From: JBNKHG01 sp050290225
GTDB taxonomy: Bacteria; Pseudomonadota; Gammaproteobacteria; Pseudomonadales; Cellvibrionaceae
Reading direction: 5' to 3'
NCBI GenBank assembly: GCA_050290225.1
Contig: JBNKHG010000013.1
Location: 123,686 to 187,685 of the forward strand
Length of the DNA stretch: 64,000 nucleotides
Shown here: positions 25,436 to 34,875 of the stretch, one piece after another
How the letters are laid out: the number at the start of each line of letters is the position of its first letter
Position numbering within the stretch: the stretch's first letter is position 1
Position numbers and translations under genes: made by a program
The notes under the pieces: model-generated
Databases searched by the model: none
Told to the model about the DNA's origin: nothing
Seen by the model: only the letters and a program-made list of their open reading frames with translations

Positions 25436-26914
25436 ATGACTGTCATGACACGTGAAGAAACCGATGCGCTTATTCAGGAAGTGCTGGAAGTTTACCCGGA
25501 AAAGGCGAAGAAGGATCGCGCCAAACACCTGACTCCCAACGATACCTCTCTGGAGCAATCGAAAAAGTGTATCACCTCCAACAAGAAATCCCTGCCCGGA
25601 GTGATGACCATCCGCGGTTGTGCCTACGCCGGGTCCAAAGGTGTGGTATGGGGGCCGATCAAGGACATGATCCATATTTCTCACGGTCCCGTGGGATGTG
25701 GACAATACTCCCGCGCCGGTCGTCGTAATTACTACATCGGTACCACCGGTGTGAATACCTTCGTCACCATGAACTTCACCACGGATTTCCAGGAAAAAGA
25801 CATCGTGTTTGGCGGTGACAAAAAACTGGATAAGACCATTGATGAGATTGAAACCCTGTTTCCTCTCAACAAGGGTGTGACCATCCAGTCGGAGTGTCCC
25901 ATCGGCCTGATTGGTGATGACATCGAAGCAGTGGCCAAGAAGAAAACCAGTGAGCACTCAAAAACCGTCGTCCCCGTGCGTTGTGAAGGTTTTCGTGGCG
26001 TTTCCCAGTCGCTGGGGCACCATATTGCCAATGACGCCGTGCGTGACTGGGCACTGGATGCCCGCGATGAGGACGACAGTTTTGAAAAAACGGATTACGA
26101 TGTGGCCATTATCGGAGACTACAACATTGGTGGCGACGCCTGGTCTTCACGCATACTTCTTGAAGAAATGGGTCTGCGGGTAGTTGCCCAGTGGTCAGGT
26201 GACGGTTCGCTCGCGGAGATCGAATTGACGCCGAAAGTGAAGTTGAACCTGGTGCACTGTTACCGTTCCATGAACTACATCTCGCGCCATATGGAAGAGA
26301 AGTACAATATTCCCTGGATAGAGTACAACTTCTTCGGTCCCACCAAAACGGTGGAATCCCTGCGTAAAATTGCTTCGCATTTTGACGAGAGTATTCAGAA
26401 AAAGTGTGAAGAAGTTATTGCCAAGTACAAGCCAGAGTGGGATGCGGTCATCGCCAAGTATCGTCCGCGTCTGGAAGGCAAAAAAGTCATGCTGTATGTC
26501 GGTGGCCTGCGTCCCCGTCACGTGATTGGCTCCTATGAAGACCTGGGTATGGAAGTGGTTGGTACCGGGTACGAGTTCGGACACAACGACGATTACGATC
26601 GCACCCTGAAGGAAATGGGTGATGCCACGCTGCTTTACGATGATGTCACCGGTTACGAATTTGAAGAGTTCGTCAAAAAGGTCAAGCCAGACCTGATCGG
26701 CTCCGGCATCAAAGAGAAGTACATCTTCCAGAAAATGGGTGTGCCTTTCCGTCAGATGCACTCCTGGGATTACTCAGGTCCTTATCATGGCTTTGATGGT
26801 TTTGCCATCTTCGCCCGCGACATGGACATGACCCTGAACAATCCCTGCTGGAGCAAACTGAAAGCCCCCTGGCAGGAGGATGAGTCCGAACAGGCGATTG
26901 CCGCCAGCGCCTGA
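25436..26914 (+). CDS. nifD: Nitrogenase MoFe protein alpha chain
   Basis: Alpha subunit holding FeMo-co. 492 residues from an ATG preceded by GAGGAG. P-cluster ligands are the cysteines in IRGCAYAG, GPVGCGQYS and SECPIGLIGDD; FeMo-co ligands are the Cys of VHCYRSMNYI and the His of QMHSWDYSGPYHG. All key residues are present, so this is the molybdenum enzyme (no anfG/vnfG nearby). It is 77 bases after nifH. Confidence 0.98.
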   Translation: MTVMTREETDALIQEVLEVYPEKAKKDRAKHLTPNDTSLEQSKKCITSNKKSLPGVMTIRGCAYAGSKGVVWGPIKDMIHISHGPVGCGQYSRAGRRNYYIGTTGVNTFVTMNFTTDFQEKDIVFGGDKKLDKTIDEIETLFPLNKGVTIQSECPIGLIGDDIEAVAKKKTSEHSKTVVPVRCEGFRGVSQSLGHHIANDAVRDWALDARDEDDSFEKTDYDVAIIGDYNIGGDAWSSRILLEEMGLRVVAQWSGDGSLAEIELTPKVKLNLVHCYRSMNYISRHMEEKYNIPWIEYNFFGPTKTVESLRKIASHFDESIQKKCEEVIAKYKPEWDAVIAKYRPRLEGKKVMLYVGGLRPRHVIGSYEDLGMEVVGTGYEFGHNDDYDRTLKEMGDATLLYDDVTGYEFEEFVKKVKPDLIGSGIKEKYIFQKMGVPFRQMHSWDYSGPYHGFDGFAIFARDMDMTLNNPCWSKLKAPWQEDESEQAIAASA

Positions 26915-26951
26915 TCCACAGGCTGCTTGCCACTTTTTTGATACACGAATT

Positions 26952-26971
26952 GCCGCCGCTTTGACGGCGGC
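26952..26971 (+). other. Intergenic hairpin between nifD and nifK
   Basis: 7-bp stem GCCGCCG/CGGCGGC with a six-base loop and no T tract. Probably a transcript-processing or stabilising structure rather than a terminator. Confidence 0.45.
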
Positions 26972-27024
26972 TTACTCAACCTGATCCAGCGTCCACAGAT
27001 TAGTGGCCTGAAAGGAGAGATGTT

Positions 27025-28596
27025 ATGAGTCAGTCAGTTGACAATATCAAACCGAGTTACCCGTTGTTTCGCGATGAGGACTACAAAGAGTCCCTGCGCG
27101 TCAAACGTGAATCCTTTGAGGAACCTCATTCCCAGGAAAAAATCGACGAAGTTTTCGAGTGGACCACCACCGAAGAGTACAAGGAGCTGAATTTTCAGCG
27201 TGAGGCACTGACAGTCAACCCGGCAAAAGCCTGTCAGCCGCTGGGTGCTGTACTGTGCTCCCTGGGCTTCGAAAAAACCATGCCGTATGTGCACGGCAGT
27301 CAGGGCTGTGTGGCCTATTTCCGAACTTACTTCAATCGTCATTTCAAGGAGCCCATTGCCTGCGTGTCTGACTCGATGACCGAGGACGCGGCCGTTTTTG
27401 GTGGACAGCAAAACATGAAGGACGGCTTGGAGAACTGTAAGGCCATCTACAAGCCCGACATGATTGCCGTTTCCACCACCTGTATGGCGGAAGTGATTGG
27501 TGACGATCTCAATGCGTTCATCAATAACGCCAAAAACGACGGCCATGTACCCGAGGAGTTTCCGACGCCTTACGCCCATACGCCCAGTTTCGTGGGTAGC
27601 CACGTTACCGGCTGGGATAATATGTTCGAAGGGATTGCGCGTTATTTCACCCTTAATGCCATGGAGGACAAAGAGGTTGGCAGTAACGGCAAGATTAACC
27701 TGGTACCCGGTTTTGAAACCTACCTCGGAAACTTCCGCGTTATCAAACGCATGATGGACGATATGGGTGTGAGTTATTCCCTGCTGTCTGACCCTGAAGA
27801 GATACTGGACACTCCCGCTGACGGAGAATTCCGCATGTACTCAGGTGGCACCACACAGGATGAAATCAAGGATGCTCCGAACGCCTTTGATACCTTCCTG
27901 CTGCAACCCTGGCAGCTCACCAAGACCAAAAAACTGGTGCAAAACACCTGGAAGCAGGAAGCGACCAAAATCAATATCCCCATGGGACTGGACTGGACCG
28001 ATGAGTTCCTGATGGCGGTAAGCAAGGTGACCGGAAAGCCGATTCCGGAAGCCCTGGCCAAAGAGCGCGGTCGCCTGGTGGATATGATGACTGACTCCCA
28101 CACCTGGTTACACGGAAAGAAATACGCCCTCTGGGGTGACCCCGATTTTGTGATGGGGTTGACCAAATTCCTGTTGGAGCTGGGAGCCGAACCGACACAT
28201 ATCCTGTGTAACAACGCCAACAAGCGTTGGAAGAAGGCCATGGAAGCCATGCTTGCCGAGTCAACCTTCGGTGAAAACTGCGACGTGCATATTGGTAAGG
28301 ACCTTTGGCACATGCGCTCGCTGGTATTCACCAACAAACCCGATTTCATGATCGGTAACTCCTATGGCAAGTTTATCCAGCGCGATACCTTGTACAAAGG
28401 TAAGGAACATGAAGTTCCCCTGGTTCGTATCGGGTTCCCCATCTTTGACCGTCACCACCTGCACCGCCAGACCACGCTTGGTTACGAAGGTGCCATGCAA
28501 ATATTGACCACGCTGGTCAATGCGGTACTGGAGCGGTTGGATGATGATACCCGGGGTATGCAGACCACGGATTACAACTACGATCTGGTCCGTTAA
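27025..28596 (+). CDS. nifK: Nitrogenase MoFe protein beta chain
   Basis: Beta subunit of the MoFe protein, 523 residues. P-cluster cysteines are visible in KACQPLGAV, HGSQGCVAYF and STTCMAEVIGDD. The N-terminal extension (about 60 residues) is of the long type that wraps the alpha subunit in Azotobacter-like group I nitrogenases. A GGAGAG ribosome site precedes the ATG. Separated from nifD by a 110-base spacer with a hairpin. Confidence 0.98.
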   Translation: MSQSVDNIKPSYPLFRDEDYKESLRVKRESFEEPHSQEKIDEVFEWTTTEEYKELNFQREALTVNPAKACQPLGAVLCSLGFEKTMPYVHGSQGCVAYFRTYFNRHFKEPIACVSDSMTEDAAVFGGQQNMKDGLENCKAIYKPDMIAVSTTCMAEVIGDDLNAFINNAKNDGHVPEEFPTPYAHTPSFVGSHVTGWDNMFEGIARYFTLNAMEDKEVGSNGKINLVPGFETYLGNFRVIKRMMDDMGVSYSLLSDPEEILDTPADGEFRMYSGGTTQDEIKDAPNAFDTFLLQPWQLTKTKKLVQNTWKQEATKINIPMGLDWTDEFLMAVSKVTGKPIPEALAKERGRLVDMMTDSHTWLHGKKYALWGDPDFVMGLTKFLLELGAEPTHILCNNANKRWKKAMEAMLAESTFGENCDVHIGKDLWHMRSLVFTNKPDFMIGNSYGKFIQRDTLYKGKEHEVPLVRIGFPIFDRHHLHRQTTLGYEGAMQILTTLVNAVLERLDDDTRGMQTTDYNYDLVR

Positions 28597-28617
28597 TCCA
28601 CTGATTACTGCAGTCTT

Positions 28618-28643
28618 TTGGGGCGGTTTCCGCCCCAATTTTT
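28618..28643 (+). terminator. Intra-operon terminator-like hairpin between nifK and nifT
   Basis: 9-bp stem TTGGGGCGG/CCGCCCCAA with a three-base loop followed by TTTTT. It has the form of an intrinsic terminator but the operon continues, so it probably reduces readthrough into nifT-nifY relative to nifHDK. Confidence 0.65.
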
Positions 28644-28666
28644 CGTTGGATTAAGAGGACTTTACC

Positions 28667-28885
28667 ATGCCCAGTGTAATGATACGCCGCAATGAGGCGG
28701 GACAACTGACCCTGTATGTGGCAAAAAAAGACTTGGAAGATGTCATCGTCTCCATGGAAAAGAGCGGTGACGATGGTTGGGGTGGTACCGTTGAACTGGC
28801 CGACGGTTCAAGCTACTACCTCGAACCACTCGCGGAAGAACCCAAATTACCCATAACACTTAGAGCCCGTCGAGCAGGGGGGTAG
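28667..28885 (+). CDS. nifT: NifT/FixU family protein
   Basis: A 72-residue protein always found after nifK. It starts MPSVMIRR and contains LYVAKKDLEDVIVSMEK and the WGGTVELADG core of the family. Function is unclear; it is dispensable in tested diazotrophs and has been proposed to aid nitrogenase maturation. Ribosome site AAGAGG. Confidence 0.93.
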   Translation: MPSVMIRRNEAGQLTLYVAKKDLEDVIVSMEKSGDDGWGGTVELADGSSYYLEPLAEEPKLPITLRARRAGG

Positions 28886-28887
28886 TT

Positions 28888-29637
28888 ATGAGCGAACTCT
28901 CGGAAGACGTTGCCCTGCGTATCGGGTTGGCGGCCCGCGCGCTGCCTGAGCTGGATCTGCAGGCGTTGTTACTGGGGCTCATCAGTCTGGTGGGTGAGCC
29001 GCTCACCGGTCCCAAACTGAATAAATTGCGCCTCGGCAAGCTTAAAAGTTTGTCGGTGTTTGAGGCCGTTGACGAACACTACCTGAAGGAGGCCTTGGGT
29101 TATCTCAGGGGACGCAATATTGAACGCGAACCCGAGCCTTTGCCGGATGTGCATCCCTACAGGGAAGGCGAAATGCCCAACTCTATCCGGGTGGCCTGCG
29201 CGTCCAATGAAGGCGAAAAAGTCAATGCCCATTTCGGATCCTGCGCCCGTTTTCTCATCTACCAGCTCTCCGCTGATGAAGCCCGATTGATTGAGATCCG
29301 CCCAGCTTCCGGGACTTCAGTTGAGGCTGAAGTCGCCGTTGAACAAGAGGCCGACGCGGTGGAAAAAGCGATTGAACTGCCGGACAAGAATGCCCAGCGC
29401 GCCGCGTTAATCAATGATTGCCAGGTATTATACACGGTATCAATCGGCGGACCCGCGGCCGCAAAGGTCGTCAGGGCGGGTGTACACCCGATCAAACTCC
29501 CCCAGGGAGGCGATGCGCCGGACGTGTTGCAACGGTTACGGGAAACCCTGGCCGATACACCGCCACCGTGGCTGGCCAAGGTCATGGGCGTTGAACCTGA
29601 AGAGCGGGTCAGGTTTCACGAGGAGGCTTCGGGATGA
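28888..29637 (+). CDS. nifY: Nitrogenase cofactor carrier NifY
   Basis: 249-residue protein of the NifX/NifY/NafY family. An N-terminal sterile-alpha-motif-like domain (about 1-90; LRIGLAARALPELDLQALLLGL) precedes the cofactor-binding domain (about 105-230) with VACASNEGEKVNAHFGSC and SIGGPAAAKVVRAGVHPIKL, and it ends PPPWLAKVMGV. It binds apo-MoFe protein and FeMo-co. Two bases after nifT and overlapping the next gene by four. A paralog, NafY, is at 46.8 kb. Confidence 0.93.
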   Translation: MSELSEDVALRIGLAARALPELDLQALLLGLISLVGEPLTGPKLNKLRLGKLKSLSVFEAVDEHYLKEALGYLRGRNIEREPEPLPDVHPYREGEMPNSIRVACASNEGEKVNAHFGSCARFLIYQLSADEARLIEIRPASGTSVEAEVAVEQEADAVEKAIELPDKNAQRAALINDCQVLYTVSIGGPAAAKVVRAGVHPIKLPQGGDAPDVLQRLRETLADTPPPWLAKVMGVEPEERVRFHEEASG

Positions 29638-29903
29638 TCAACGAGGCCGACATCGAGCGGGTCATCGACATTGTTGAATCAAGCGGATTATCGGAGCAAC
29701 TGATAGGTTCCCTGCGCGTTGAATTTGCCGACTATCATTTTACCTATTGTATGGATGACGACATGGATGCCTATCAGCCCGCAGTAGAACGGCCGGGGTT
29801 CAACATCTATTTTGTCAATTCCTCCGATCATTGCTCGGCGTTGACAAGAGATCTGGAAAGCGCCTCAGGATTTGTATTGGCAGAGGTCATTGATGATGAC
29901 TGA
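29634..29903 (+). CDS. Conserved nif-linked small acidic protein
   Basis: 89 residues, overlapping nifY by ATGA. It begins INEADIERVIDIVESSGLSE and is acidic throughout (EVIDDD at the end). It sits where Azotobacter-type clusters have a small ORF between nifY and lrv, and I think it belongs to the DUF6129 group. No cofactor motif is evident; function unknown. Confidence 0.75.
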   Translation: MINEADIERVIDIVESSGLSEQLIGSLRVEFADYHFTYCMDDDMDAYQPAVERPGFNIYFVNSSDHCSALTRDLESASGFVLAEVIDDD

Positions 29904-30666
29904 GATGGACGATGAGTTGCGGGATTTGACCCCCATCGCCAACTGTCGTCTCTGTCAATACCGGCAACGGCTGTTGTTAGCGGGTCGTTGTATGCCCGGC
30001 GATGCCTGTGTGATCGTTGAAAGCGGTCGTCAGATCGATCGCTTTTTTCGTCTCAATCCAAACTTGTCGGTACATTATCTAAATGACCCCTTTTGGGAGC
30101 GTCGGGCTATTGCCGCGCGTTATGCGCCCATTGAAACCCTGGGCAAGCTGATGCGCGACTGTGACGAAGCGGTGCGACGCGCGGTTGCCTATCGTTTACC
30201 CGCTGAACAATTGGTGGACATGGTGGATGACCCCGACCGTGAAGTTCGCATCACCGTTGCCGACCGTATTCCGCTTGAGCAACTCGAATTATTGGCCAGG
30301 GATCCGGATTACCTGGTGCGGGCCTATGTCGCCAAGCGCCTTCCACCCGGTCGATTATTTCAGATGGTGCGCGACAGTGATCGTCAGGTGCGAAAGCTGG
30401 TGGCGCAGCGATTGCCCGAGGAAAGCCTGGGCTTGATGATTCACGACCCGGAGTACGAAGTACGACGACTGGTGGCGACACGTTGCCAGGAGGACGACTT
30501 GTTACTGTTGTTGAAAGATAGCGACTGGACTGTGCGCCTGGCAGCCGCCGAAAGGGCGCCGCTATCGATACTCGCCCGGTTGAGCCTGGATCCTGAACCG
30601 GAAGTACGGCGTACGGTGGAACAAAGACTGGGGACTGCCGGGGGGAACCCGGAAACATCACACTAA
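29893..30666 (+). CDS. lrv: Leucine-rich-repeat-variant (LRV) 4Fe-4S protein
   Basis: 257 residues. The N-terminal cysteine cluster C-x2-C-x11-C-x4-C (CRLC ... CMPGDAC, about residues 17-38) is the 4Fe-4S site of the A. vinelandii LRV protein. It is followed by about eight 24-residue LRV repeats of the form 'DPDREVRITVADRIPLEQL', giving a superhelix. The start at 29893 overlaps the preceding gene; an adjacent ATG three bases later is equally possible. Role in nitrogenase assembly is unknown. Confidence 0.88.
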   Translation: MMTEMDDELRDLTPIANCRLCQYRQRLLLAGRCMPGDACVIVESGRQIDRFFRLNPNLSVHYLNDPFWERRAIAARYAPIETLGKLMRDCDEAVRRAVAYRLPAEQLVDMVDDPDREVRITVADRIPLEQLELLARDPDYLVRAYVAKRLPPGRLFQMVRDSDRQVRKLVAQRLPEESLGLMIHDPEYEVRRLVATRCQEDDLLLLLKDSDWTVRLAAAERAPLSILARLSLDPEPEVRRTVEQRLGTAGGNPETSH

Positions 30667-30716
30667 TGTGCCAGGCGACCGTGGCTTTGTCACAGTGTTG
30701 GCACAACTCGACCCAT

Positions 30717-30732
30717 TGTCGAATTTGCGACA
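30717..30732. promoter_or_regulatory. NifA upstream activator sequence for nifE
   Basis: TGTCGAATTTGCGACA, TGT-N10-ACA, 55 bases upstream of the nifE -24 element; very similar to the palindrome in front of nifH. Confidence 0.75.
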
Positions 30733-30786
30733 ATTACCTTTAAATAAAATGTCAGTAATTTCAAAGGGTTGCCAGTACAGCTGGGC

Positions 30787-30802
30787 TGGACTGCGTTTTG
30801 CT
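30787..30802 (+). promoter_or_regulatory. Sigma-54 promoter of nifEN
   Basis: TGGACTGCGTTTTGCT: GG and GC separated by ten bases with TTGCT at -12; 81 bases before nifE. Confidence 0.7.
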
Positions 30803-30838
30803 CAACAGTAACTGACACCCCAACAGTAACTGATACCC
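30803..30838. repeat. 18-base direct repeat in the nifE leader
   Basis: Two adjacent copies of CAACAGTAACTGACACCC differing at one base, immediately after the -12 element, so they form the first transcribed bases. Confidence 0.8.
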
Positions 30839-30882
30839 ATAGGTTCATGAATTAACAGCTGTGTTCAATATGAGGGTTATCC

Positions 30883-32307
30883 ATGAAAGCTAAAGACATT
30901 GCCGAGTTGTTGGACGAACCCGCGTGCGAGCACAACAAAAAATCGAAATCCGGTTGTGCCAAACCCAAACCGGGCGCTTCCGCGGGTGGCTGTGCTTTTG
31001 ACGGTGCGCAAATCGCATTGCTTCCGGTAGCGGATGTAGCCCATATTGTGCACGGTCCCATCGCCTGTGCGGGCAGCTCCTGGGATAACCGCGGAACACG
31101 CAGTAGCGGACCGGACCTGTACCGGATAGGCATGACCACAGATATGACCGAACAGGATGTGATAATGGGGCGAGGTGAGAAGCGCCTGTTTCACAGTATC
31201 AAACAGGCCGTTGAGGAATATCGTCCACCCGCCGTATTCGTTTACAACACCTGTGTGCCGGCGCTGATCGGCGACGATGTCGACGCTGTTTGCAAAGCGG
31301 CGCAGGAGCGCTGGGGCGTGCCCGTGGTGCCCGTCGACGCGGCTGGATTTTACGGTACCAAAAACCTGGGCAACCGTATTGCCGGTGAGGCAATGTTCAA
31401 GTCTGTGGTGGGTACCCGCGAACCCGAACCGCTACCCGCGCACAGTGAAAGACCCGGCATTCGCGTTCACGATGTCAATCTCATCGGCGAATACAACATT
31501 GCCGGCGAATTCTGGCATGTGTTGCCGTTATTGGATGAGTTGGGTATTCGCGTACTCTGTACACTCTCCGGCGACGCCCGTTTCTCGGAAGTGCAAACCA
31601 TGCACCGCGCCGAAGTGAATATGATGGTGTGTTCCAAAGCGATGCTCAACGTAGCGCGTAAACTGCAGGATCAGTACGGCACGCCCTGGTTTGAAGGCAG
31701 TTTTTACGGGATTACCGATACCTCTCAGGCACTGAGAGATTTCGCGGCGCACCTGCCGGACGATGACCTGAGCGAACGTACAGAGGCCTTGATCCAGCGC
31801 GAGGAAAAACGCATACGGTCCGAACTCGAACAATGGCGGCCCAGATTGGAAGGTAAACGGGTATTGCTCTACACCGGGGGCGTCAAATCCTGGTCGGTGA
31901 TTTCCGCCTTGCAGGATCTGGGGATGAAGGTCGTTGCCACGGGCACTAAAAAATCAACGGAAGAAGATAAAGCCCGGATCCGGGAACTCATGGGGGACGA
32001 TACCCTGATGATTGACGATGGCAACCCCAAGGAGCTGTTGCGCATCGTGGCTGACTACAACGCCGATATTTTAATTGCCGGTGGTCGCAACATGTATACC
32101 GCGCTTAAGGCGCGGGTCCCGTTCCTGGATATCAACCAGGAACGGGACTTCGGTTACGCGGGCTATGAAGGCATGTTGGAACTGGTACGACAGCTGACAC
32201 TGACCCTGGAAAGCCCGGTGTGGGGAGCGGCTAGAAGTCATGCTCCCTGGGAATGCGTAACCAAAGGGGACGCCAGCGCTGAGACGGCCGTGGCCGTCAA
32301 CGGCTGA
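30883..32307 (+). CDS. nifE: FeMo-cofactor assembly scaffold NifE
   Basis: 474-residue NifD paralog forming the NifEN scaffold where NifB-co matures to FeMo-co. Conserved cysteines lie in GGCAFDGAQ, GPIACAGSSW and NTCVPALIGDD; MVCSKAMLNVARKL corresponds to the NifD cofactor-cysteine segment. The C-terminal Gly/Asp motifs (AGGRNMYTALKARVPFLDI) are intact. It starts a second nif transcription unit behind its own sigma-54 promoter. Confidence 0.97.
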   Translation: MKAKDIAELLDEPACEHNKKSKSGCAKPKPGASAGGCAFDGAQIALLPVADVAHIVHGPIACAGSSWDNRGTRSSGPDLYRIGMTTDMTEQDVIMGRGEKRLFHSIKQAVEEYRPPAVFVYNTCVPALIGDDVDAVCKAAQERWGVPVVPVDAAGFYGTKNLGNRIAGEAMFKSVVGTREPEPLPAHSERPGIRVHDVNLIGEYNIAGEFWHVLPLLDELGIRVLCTLSGDARFSEVQTMHRAEVNMMVCSKAMLNVARKLQDQYGTPWFEGSFYGITDTSQALRDFAAHLPDDDLSERTEALIQREEKRIRSELEQWRPRLEGKRVLLYTGGVKSWSVISALQDLGMKVVATGTKKSTEEDKARIRELMGDDTLMIDDGNPKELLRIVADYNADILIAGGRNMYTALKARVPFLDINQERDFGYAGYEGMLELVRQLTLTLESPVWGAARSHAPWECVTKGDASAETAVAVNG

Positions 32308-32336
32308 ACAGTGAACGGGTAAGCGAGGAGTCAACC

Positions 32337-33767
32337 ATGGCCAATATCGTCAAACGCAGTAAAGCCTTGTCTGTGAGTCCATTGAAGGCCAGTCAAACGG
32401 TGGGGGCGTCACTGGCCTTTTTGGGGTTTTCCCGGGCTATGCCCATTATGCACGGTTCCCAGGGCTGCACCGCATTTGCCAAAGTGTTTTTTGTCCGCCA
32501 CTTCCGTGAACCCATTCCCCTGCAGACCACCGCCATGGATCAGGTCTCTTCGGTCATGGGGGGCGATGACAACATTGTCGAGGCGCTCAGGGTGGTGTGC
32601 GAAAAAAACCAGCCGGCCATTGTCGGGTTGGTTACGACTGGACTGGCGGAAACCCAGGGCGCCGATATTGATCGTGGCGTCAGGGAGTTCAGGGCCGAGA
32701 ATCCGGAGTTTGTCGACTGTGAAGTGGTTGCGGTCAATACACCCGATTTCACCGGCTGCTTTGAAAGCGGCTTCGCCAAAGCGGTAAAAGCGATTGTCGA
32801 GACACTCGTGCCTGTTACCGCCCATGCTGAGGAGGAGGGTGGGAATCGCGTAGGCGTCAGGGCGCGACAGGTAAACGTGCTCTGTCACGCCAACCTGACT
32901 CCCGGTGATCTGGAATTTATCGTTGAGAGTGTTGAGAGCTTCGGTTTGCGTCCGTTGCTGATACCGGATCTTTCCGGATCCCTCGACGGTCATCTGGCGG
33001 AGGAAACCTACAATCCACTCACAACGGGCGGTCTCACTGTTGAAGACTTGCGAACCGCGGGCGAAAGTATAGCGACCCTGTCGTTGGGCGACAGTCTGTT
33101 GGCGGCTGCTGGCAGTTTGTGTAAAAGGACCGCAGTCCCCAATCACCATTTTTCACACCTGATGACGCTGGAGGCTGTGGATCAATGGATCTGCACCTTG
33201 GCCGAGCTTAGCGCCAAACCCGTGCCTTTGCGTTGGCAGCGTCAACGCCGACAACTTCAGGATGCGATGCTCGATAGCCACTTTATGATCGGTGCCAGCC
33301 GCTACGCCATGGCGGCGGACCCGGACCTGCTGATCGGATTCGAGGCAATGATGTCCAGCATGGGGGCGGAAATGGTTGCCGCAGTGATTCCGTCGATGGC
33401 GAAAAGTGTGGCCAAACTGGAGATCGAAGAAGTCAAAATCGGTGATATGGAAGACCTGGAAAAAATGGCGGCTGACAGGAAAGTACAGTTGCTGATTGGT
33501 AATTCACACGCTGCCGAAAGTGCTCGCCGCCTGGCAGTGCCGCTGTTACGCGCGGGTTTTCCCCAGTATGACTTGCTCGGTGGCTTCCAGCGCTGCTGGT
33601 CAGGCTATCGCGGAATTCAACAAGCGTTGTTCGATCTCGCCAATTGCCTGACAACCCACCATCAGGAGATTGAACCCTATCATTCCATCTACTCCAGCAA
33701 ACCGGAAGCCCTGGCGCACTACCGGAGTACAGGTGACAGGGCATTGTCATTGTGGGGAGGGCACTAG
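32337..33767 (+). CDS. nifN: FeMo-cofactor assembly scaffold NifN
   Basis: 476-residue NifK paralog, partner of NifE. The start NIVKRSKALSVSPLKASQ and the cluster-binding HGSQGCTAFAKVFFVRHF are diagnostic. Other features are TTGLAETQGADI (corresponding to NifK TTCMAE with Cys replaced, as usual in NifN) and LIGNSHAAESAR. 29 bases after nifE. Confidence 0.96.
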   Translation: MANIVKRSKALSVSPLKASQTVGASLAFLGFSRAMPIMHGSQGCTAFAKVFFVRHFREPIPLQTTAMDQVSSVMGGDDNIVEALRVVCEKNQPAIVGLVTTGLAETQGADIDRGVREFRAENPEFVDCEVVAVNTPDFTGCFESGFAKAVKAIVETLVPVTAHAEEEGGNRVGVRARQVNVLCHANLTPGDLEFIVESVESFGLRPLLIPDLSGSLDGHLAEETYNPLTTGGLTVEDLRTAGESIATLSLGDSLLAAAGSLCKRTAVPNHHFSHLMTLEAVDQWICTLAELSAKPVPLRWQRQRRQLQDAMLDSHFMIGASRYAMAADPDLLIGFEAMMSSMGAEMVAAVIPSMAKSVAKLEIEEVKIGDMEDLEKMAADRKVQLLIGNSHAAESARRLAVPLLRAGFPQYDLLGGFQRCWSGYRGIQQALFDLANCLTTHHQEIEPYHSIYSSKPEALAHYRSTGDRALSLWGGH

Positions 33768-33770
33768 GGC

Positions 33771-34241
33771 ATGTCGAAGCTCATGCGCAAACTGGCGGTG
33801 ATCGGTGAGCAGGACAGCGTCTTGCTGAAGGTGGCCTTTGCCAGTGCCGATGGGGAAACGGTTGACCAACACTTTGGTTCTGCAAAATCACTCACTATCT
33901 ATGGCATTGATCCGGAAAACAGTCAGTTGCTGGCCATTTCCGAATTTGGAGATTTGAAGCAGGACGGTAACGAAGACAAATTGTCTGTGAAGCTTGGGGT
34001 GTTGGACGGCTGTATTGCCGTGTACTGTCGCGCCTGTGGGGCCTCTGCGGTCAAGCAGCTATTGGCCAGGGAAATCCAGCCTGTGAAAGTTTCCGAGGGA
34101 ACCAGCATTCGAGACCTGGTTGCCGATTTGCAACAGGAGTTGAGAGAGGGGCCCTCGGCCTGGTTAGCCAGGGCACTGGAACGCAACAAGCCCGATCCCT
34201 CGCGTTTTGACGATATGGAGCTTGAGGGGTGGGAGGAATAG
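33771..34241 (+). CDS. nifX: Cofactor carrier NifX
   Basis: 156-residue NifX, which binds NifB-co or VK-cluster and passes it to NifEN. The family domain is visible in VAFASADGETVDQHFGSAKS, with the invariant His, and in CRACGASAVKQLLAREIQPVKV. The C-terminus WLARALER parallels NifY and NafY. Three bases after nifN. Confidence 0.95.
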   Translation: MSKLMRKLAVIGEQDSVLLKVAFASADGETVDQHFGSAKSLTIYGIDPENSQLLAISEFGDLKQDGNEDKLSVKLGVLDGCIAVYCRACGASAVKQLLAREIQPVKVSEGTSIRDLVADLQQELREGPSAWLARALERNKPDPSRFDDMELEGWEE

Positions 34242-34323
34242 CCTCCCCAAGGGCCAAAGCCTTTTTAACAAGCATGACTTTTTCATTAAGTAAACACTTA
34301 AGCAGAATTTGGAGACGTGAAGC

Positions 34324-34797
34324 ATGACAGACCTGGCGACGGCAGCGACGGAAAGCGCTGCGGATTTACAAAATCCCTTTGTTCACCAGATGGTGGTACA
34401 ACTGCGTGCAATAGACAGCTATGGCACCTATGACAGTTGGCCAGATGAAAAAGTCATAGACCCGATAATTCTTACCAAGGAAAAAAAGCGGGAAATACCG
34501 GTTGTAGGTGATCCCGATGAGGTGGTGATTTCGCGCCTTAAAGCCTACTACAACGCGCTGGCCTACGGCATCGAGAAAGCCACGGGCCTGATGGCGGTGC
34601 CGGTGATTAATCTGACCCATGAAGGGTTCGGGCGAGCATTTATTACCGTCGGCAAACTGGTGGTGCTCGACAAAACCCTGCGTGATGTCCACCGTTTTGG
34701 CTTCCCTTCGCTGGATAAACTCCGGGAAGAGGGGGAAAAACTCATCAGCAGGGCGGCAGAGCTGGTGGAAAGTTACCGCGAAGTCGCCAAATTATAG
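34324..34797 (+). CDS. NifX-associated nitrogen fixation protein (DUF269)
   Basis: 157 residues; a member of the DUF269 family always found behind nifX. Characteristic pieces are NPFVHQMVVQLRAIDSYGTY, LTKEKKREIPVVGDP and GFGRAFITVGKLVVLDKTLRD (partly shown). Its biochemical role is unknown. It has a conventional start after GGAGACGTGAAGC. Confidence 0.93.
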   Translation: MTDLATAATESAADLQNPFVHQMVVQLRAIDSYGTYDSWPDEKVIDPIILTKEKKREIPVVGDPDEVVISRLKAYYNALAYGIEKATGLMAVPVINLTHEGFGRAFITVGKLVVLDKTLRDVHRFGFPSLDKLREEGEKLISRAAELVESYREVAKL

Positions 34798-34875
34798 TGC
34801 GGCAATATCGGACAAAACTGTACGCTGAATCAAACAGGTATCGACAATCGCCAGCAGACTGGAGGAGTGGAAACT

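Noticed and set aside
26195..26761. Open frame antisense to nifD
   Set aside because: Shadow of strongly conserved nifD.
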